From Pseudomonadota bacterium (lineage in GTDB: Bacteria; Pseudomonadota; Alphaproteobacteria; Acetobacterales; Acetobacteraceae), in contig JAJZNE010000026.1 of the NCBI GenBank assembly GCA_021847995.1, positions 1 through 44,369 of the forward strand: a stretch of DNA of 44,369 bases. The letters run 5' to 3'. Numbering within the stretch: the stretch's first letter is position 1; the number at the start of each line of letters is the position of its first letter. The position numbers and the translations under genes were made by a program. Positions 43,427-44,369 of the stretch are shown piece by piece. The notes under the pieces are model-generated. The model saw nothing but the letters and a program-made list of their open reading frames with translations, was not told where the DNA came from and made no database searches.

Positions 43427-44251
43427 ATGCGGGCCTTCGTCTCACCGCGTGGTATTCTCGGCGGCATTCTCGTCACCGTCTTTGCCCTGGTCGCGATCCT
43501 GGCACCCTCCGTAATCCCGGCGAACCAGGCAACCCGGATCAATCTGCTGGCGCGGCTGCATGCCCCCTCCGCCGCCCACTGGTTCGGCACCGACCAGTTG
43601 GGGCGGGAACTGGTGTGGCGGGTGCTGCTCGGCGCGCACACCTCGCTCGTCATCGCGGTCGGCGCGGTCATTCTCAGTATCCTGATCGGCCTGCCGATCG
43701 GCGTCCTGGCGGGGTATTACCGCGGATGGACCGACCATGTGCTGATGCGGCTGGTGGAGACATTGCTGAGCTTCCCGGCGCTGCTGCTGGCGCTGACCAT
43801 CTCGGCGGTGCTGGGACCGAGCCAGCGCAACACGATGCTTGCAATCGGCATCGCCTTCGCGCCCTACCTCGCCCGCATCCTGCGCGCCGAGACCCTGCGC
43901 GTGATCGCGTTGCCGTTCATCGAGGCGGCGCGCGCGCAGGGGGCGACCGACTGGCGGATCATGCGGCTGCACGTGCTGCCCAATATCATGGCGCCGCTCA
44001 TCGTGCAGGCGACGATCTCGGTCGCCTTCGCGATCCTGGCGGAGGCGGGGTTGTCGTTTCTCGGCCTCGGCACCCAGCCGCCGACGCCATCCTGGGGGCT
44101 GATGATCCAGGCCAGCCGCGACTATCTCGATGTCGCGCCCTGGACGGCGCTGGTGCCCGGCATTGCGATCGCGGTGACGGTGCTGGGTCTCAACATGCTT
44201 GGCGATGTGCTGCGCGACGTGCTCGACCCGACGATGGCGGTGGAGGGATGA
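43427..44251 (+). CDS. Opp/Dpp-type ABC transporter permease (DppC-like)
   Basis: This 274-residue permease carries the DppC motifs HWFGTDQLGRELVWRVLLGA, LMRLVETLLSFPALLLAL, the EAA loop FIEAARAQGATDWRIMRLHV and LSFLGLGTQPPTPSWGLMI. It starts two bases after the DppB-like stop and shares ATGA with a following, truncated gene, so the operon originally continued. Together with DppB, the receptor and the two ATPases it makes a complete importer. Confidence 0.95.
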   Translation: MRAFVSPRGILGGILVTVFALVAILAPSVIPANQATRINLLARLHAPSAAHWFGTDQLGRELVWRVLLGAHTSLVIAVGAVILSILIGLPIGVLAGYYRGWTDHVLMRLVETLLSFPALLLALTISAVLGPSQRNTMLAIGIAFAPYLARILRAETLRVIALPFIEAARAQGATDWRIMRLHVLPNIMAPLIVQATISVAFAILAEAGLSFLGLGTQPPTPSWGLMIQASRDYLDVAPWTALVPGIAIAVTVLGLNMLGDVLRDVLDPTMAVEG

Positions 44252-44316
44252 GCGGCGGCGGCTGGCACTCGCACGAGGTACCGATCGGCGCCGGCCTAGG
44301 CTCTGTTATGGCTTGA
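44248..44316 (+). pseudogene. N-terminal fragment of the next operon gene, disrupted by an IS element
   Basis: A reading frame begins with ATG at 44248, overlapping the dppC stop (ATGA). It encodes MSGGGWHSHEVPIGAGL before the sequence becomes that of the IS end; the frame then stops at TGA 44314-44316. Only about 17 original residues remain, too few to name the gene. The translational coupling shows it was a genuine operon member. Confidence 0.6.
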
Positions 44317-44369
44317 GCCAATCGGCTGTTGCGGCGAGACAGAGGACGCCGAGGAAGGATCGGGCGGTT
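44299..44369 (-). mobile_element. End of an IS5-family insertion sequence
   Basis: From about 44299 the sequence GGCTCTGTTATGG begins an insertion-sequence end directly next to a CTAG site (44296-44299), a known target of the IS427 group of IS5. The transposase C-terminus is on the minus strand. Only the terminal 71 bases are in the window, so the other end and the target duplication cannot be seen. Confidence 0.65.
44306..44369 (-). CDS. IS5-family transposase, C-terminal end only
   Basis: The minus strand from the window edge to TAA at 44306-44308 encodes TARSFLGVLCLAATADWLKP, resembling the C-terminus of IS5-family transposases (RYDKTARSFLGVLCLAAT...). Only 20 residues are present, and the DDE catalytic residues lie beyond the window. 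Confidence 0.65.
   Translation of the reverse strand, partial: TARSFLGVLCLAATADWLKP

Overview
The window is about 44 kb of very GC-rich, tightly packed DNA. Convergent genes end 2-5 bases apart, ATGA start/stop overlaps are frequent, and GTG starts and leaderless-looking promoters occur. The rplU-rpmA-obgE-proB order, a Kdo-hydroxylase, an alphaproteobacterial-type Zur box and the overall gene content suggest an alphaproteobacterium, probably of the Acetobacteraceae/Rhodospirillales group. This is inference from gene content, not a database match.

From 1 to about 15.07 kb all genes run on the minus strand. In transcription order these are: a ZnuA-type metal-binding lipocalin-like solute receptor with a perfect Zur-type palindrome upstream; a protein tyrosine phosphatase followed by a Kdo hydroxylase (lipopolysaccharide modification); the rplU-rpmA-obgE-proB housekeeping block with a clear sigma70 promoter; a Do-type periplasmic protease; proline iminopeptidase; a DUF4142 lipoprotein; a sugar-acid operon (3-hydroxyisobutyrate-dehydrogenase-family enzyme, SMP-30 lactonase, uronate dehydrogenase); a MarR-EmrA-EmrB drug-efflux operon whose operator-like repeat lies inside the promoter; and the N-terminus of an EnvC-like murein hydrolase activator.

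From 15.1 to 28.6 kb: a YgjP-like zinc metallopeptidase and nicotinamidase (plus); a lactate-permease / metallo-beta-lactamase-fold / M24 'pita-bread' operon (minus); a small membrane protein converging on a luciferase-like monooxygenase; three tandem genes for small secreted Gly-rich proteins (minus); a TetR regulator with a two-gene RND efflux system (plus); and tRNA-Thr(UGU).

From 28.9 kb to the end lies an accessory-looking catabolic region. It holds an MHS-family permease, a cytosine-deaminase-like amidohydrolase, a hydantoin-racemase-like protein and a GntR/FCD regulator. It also holds a divergent NitT/TauT-type ABC importer with an amidase, and a complete Opp/Dpp-type ABC importer split over two divergent operons. 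The last operon runs into an IS5-family element at about 44,299, which cuts off the next gene after roughly 17 codons. Together these look like two uptake systems and several hydrolases for a nitrogen-containing amide or cyclic ureide whose identity the sequence does not reveal. Several of the enzymes lack residues that are catalytic in their best-known relatives, which makes this the most interesting part of the window.
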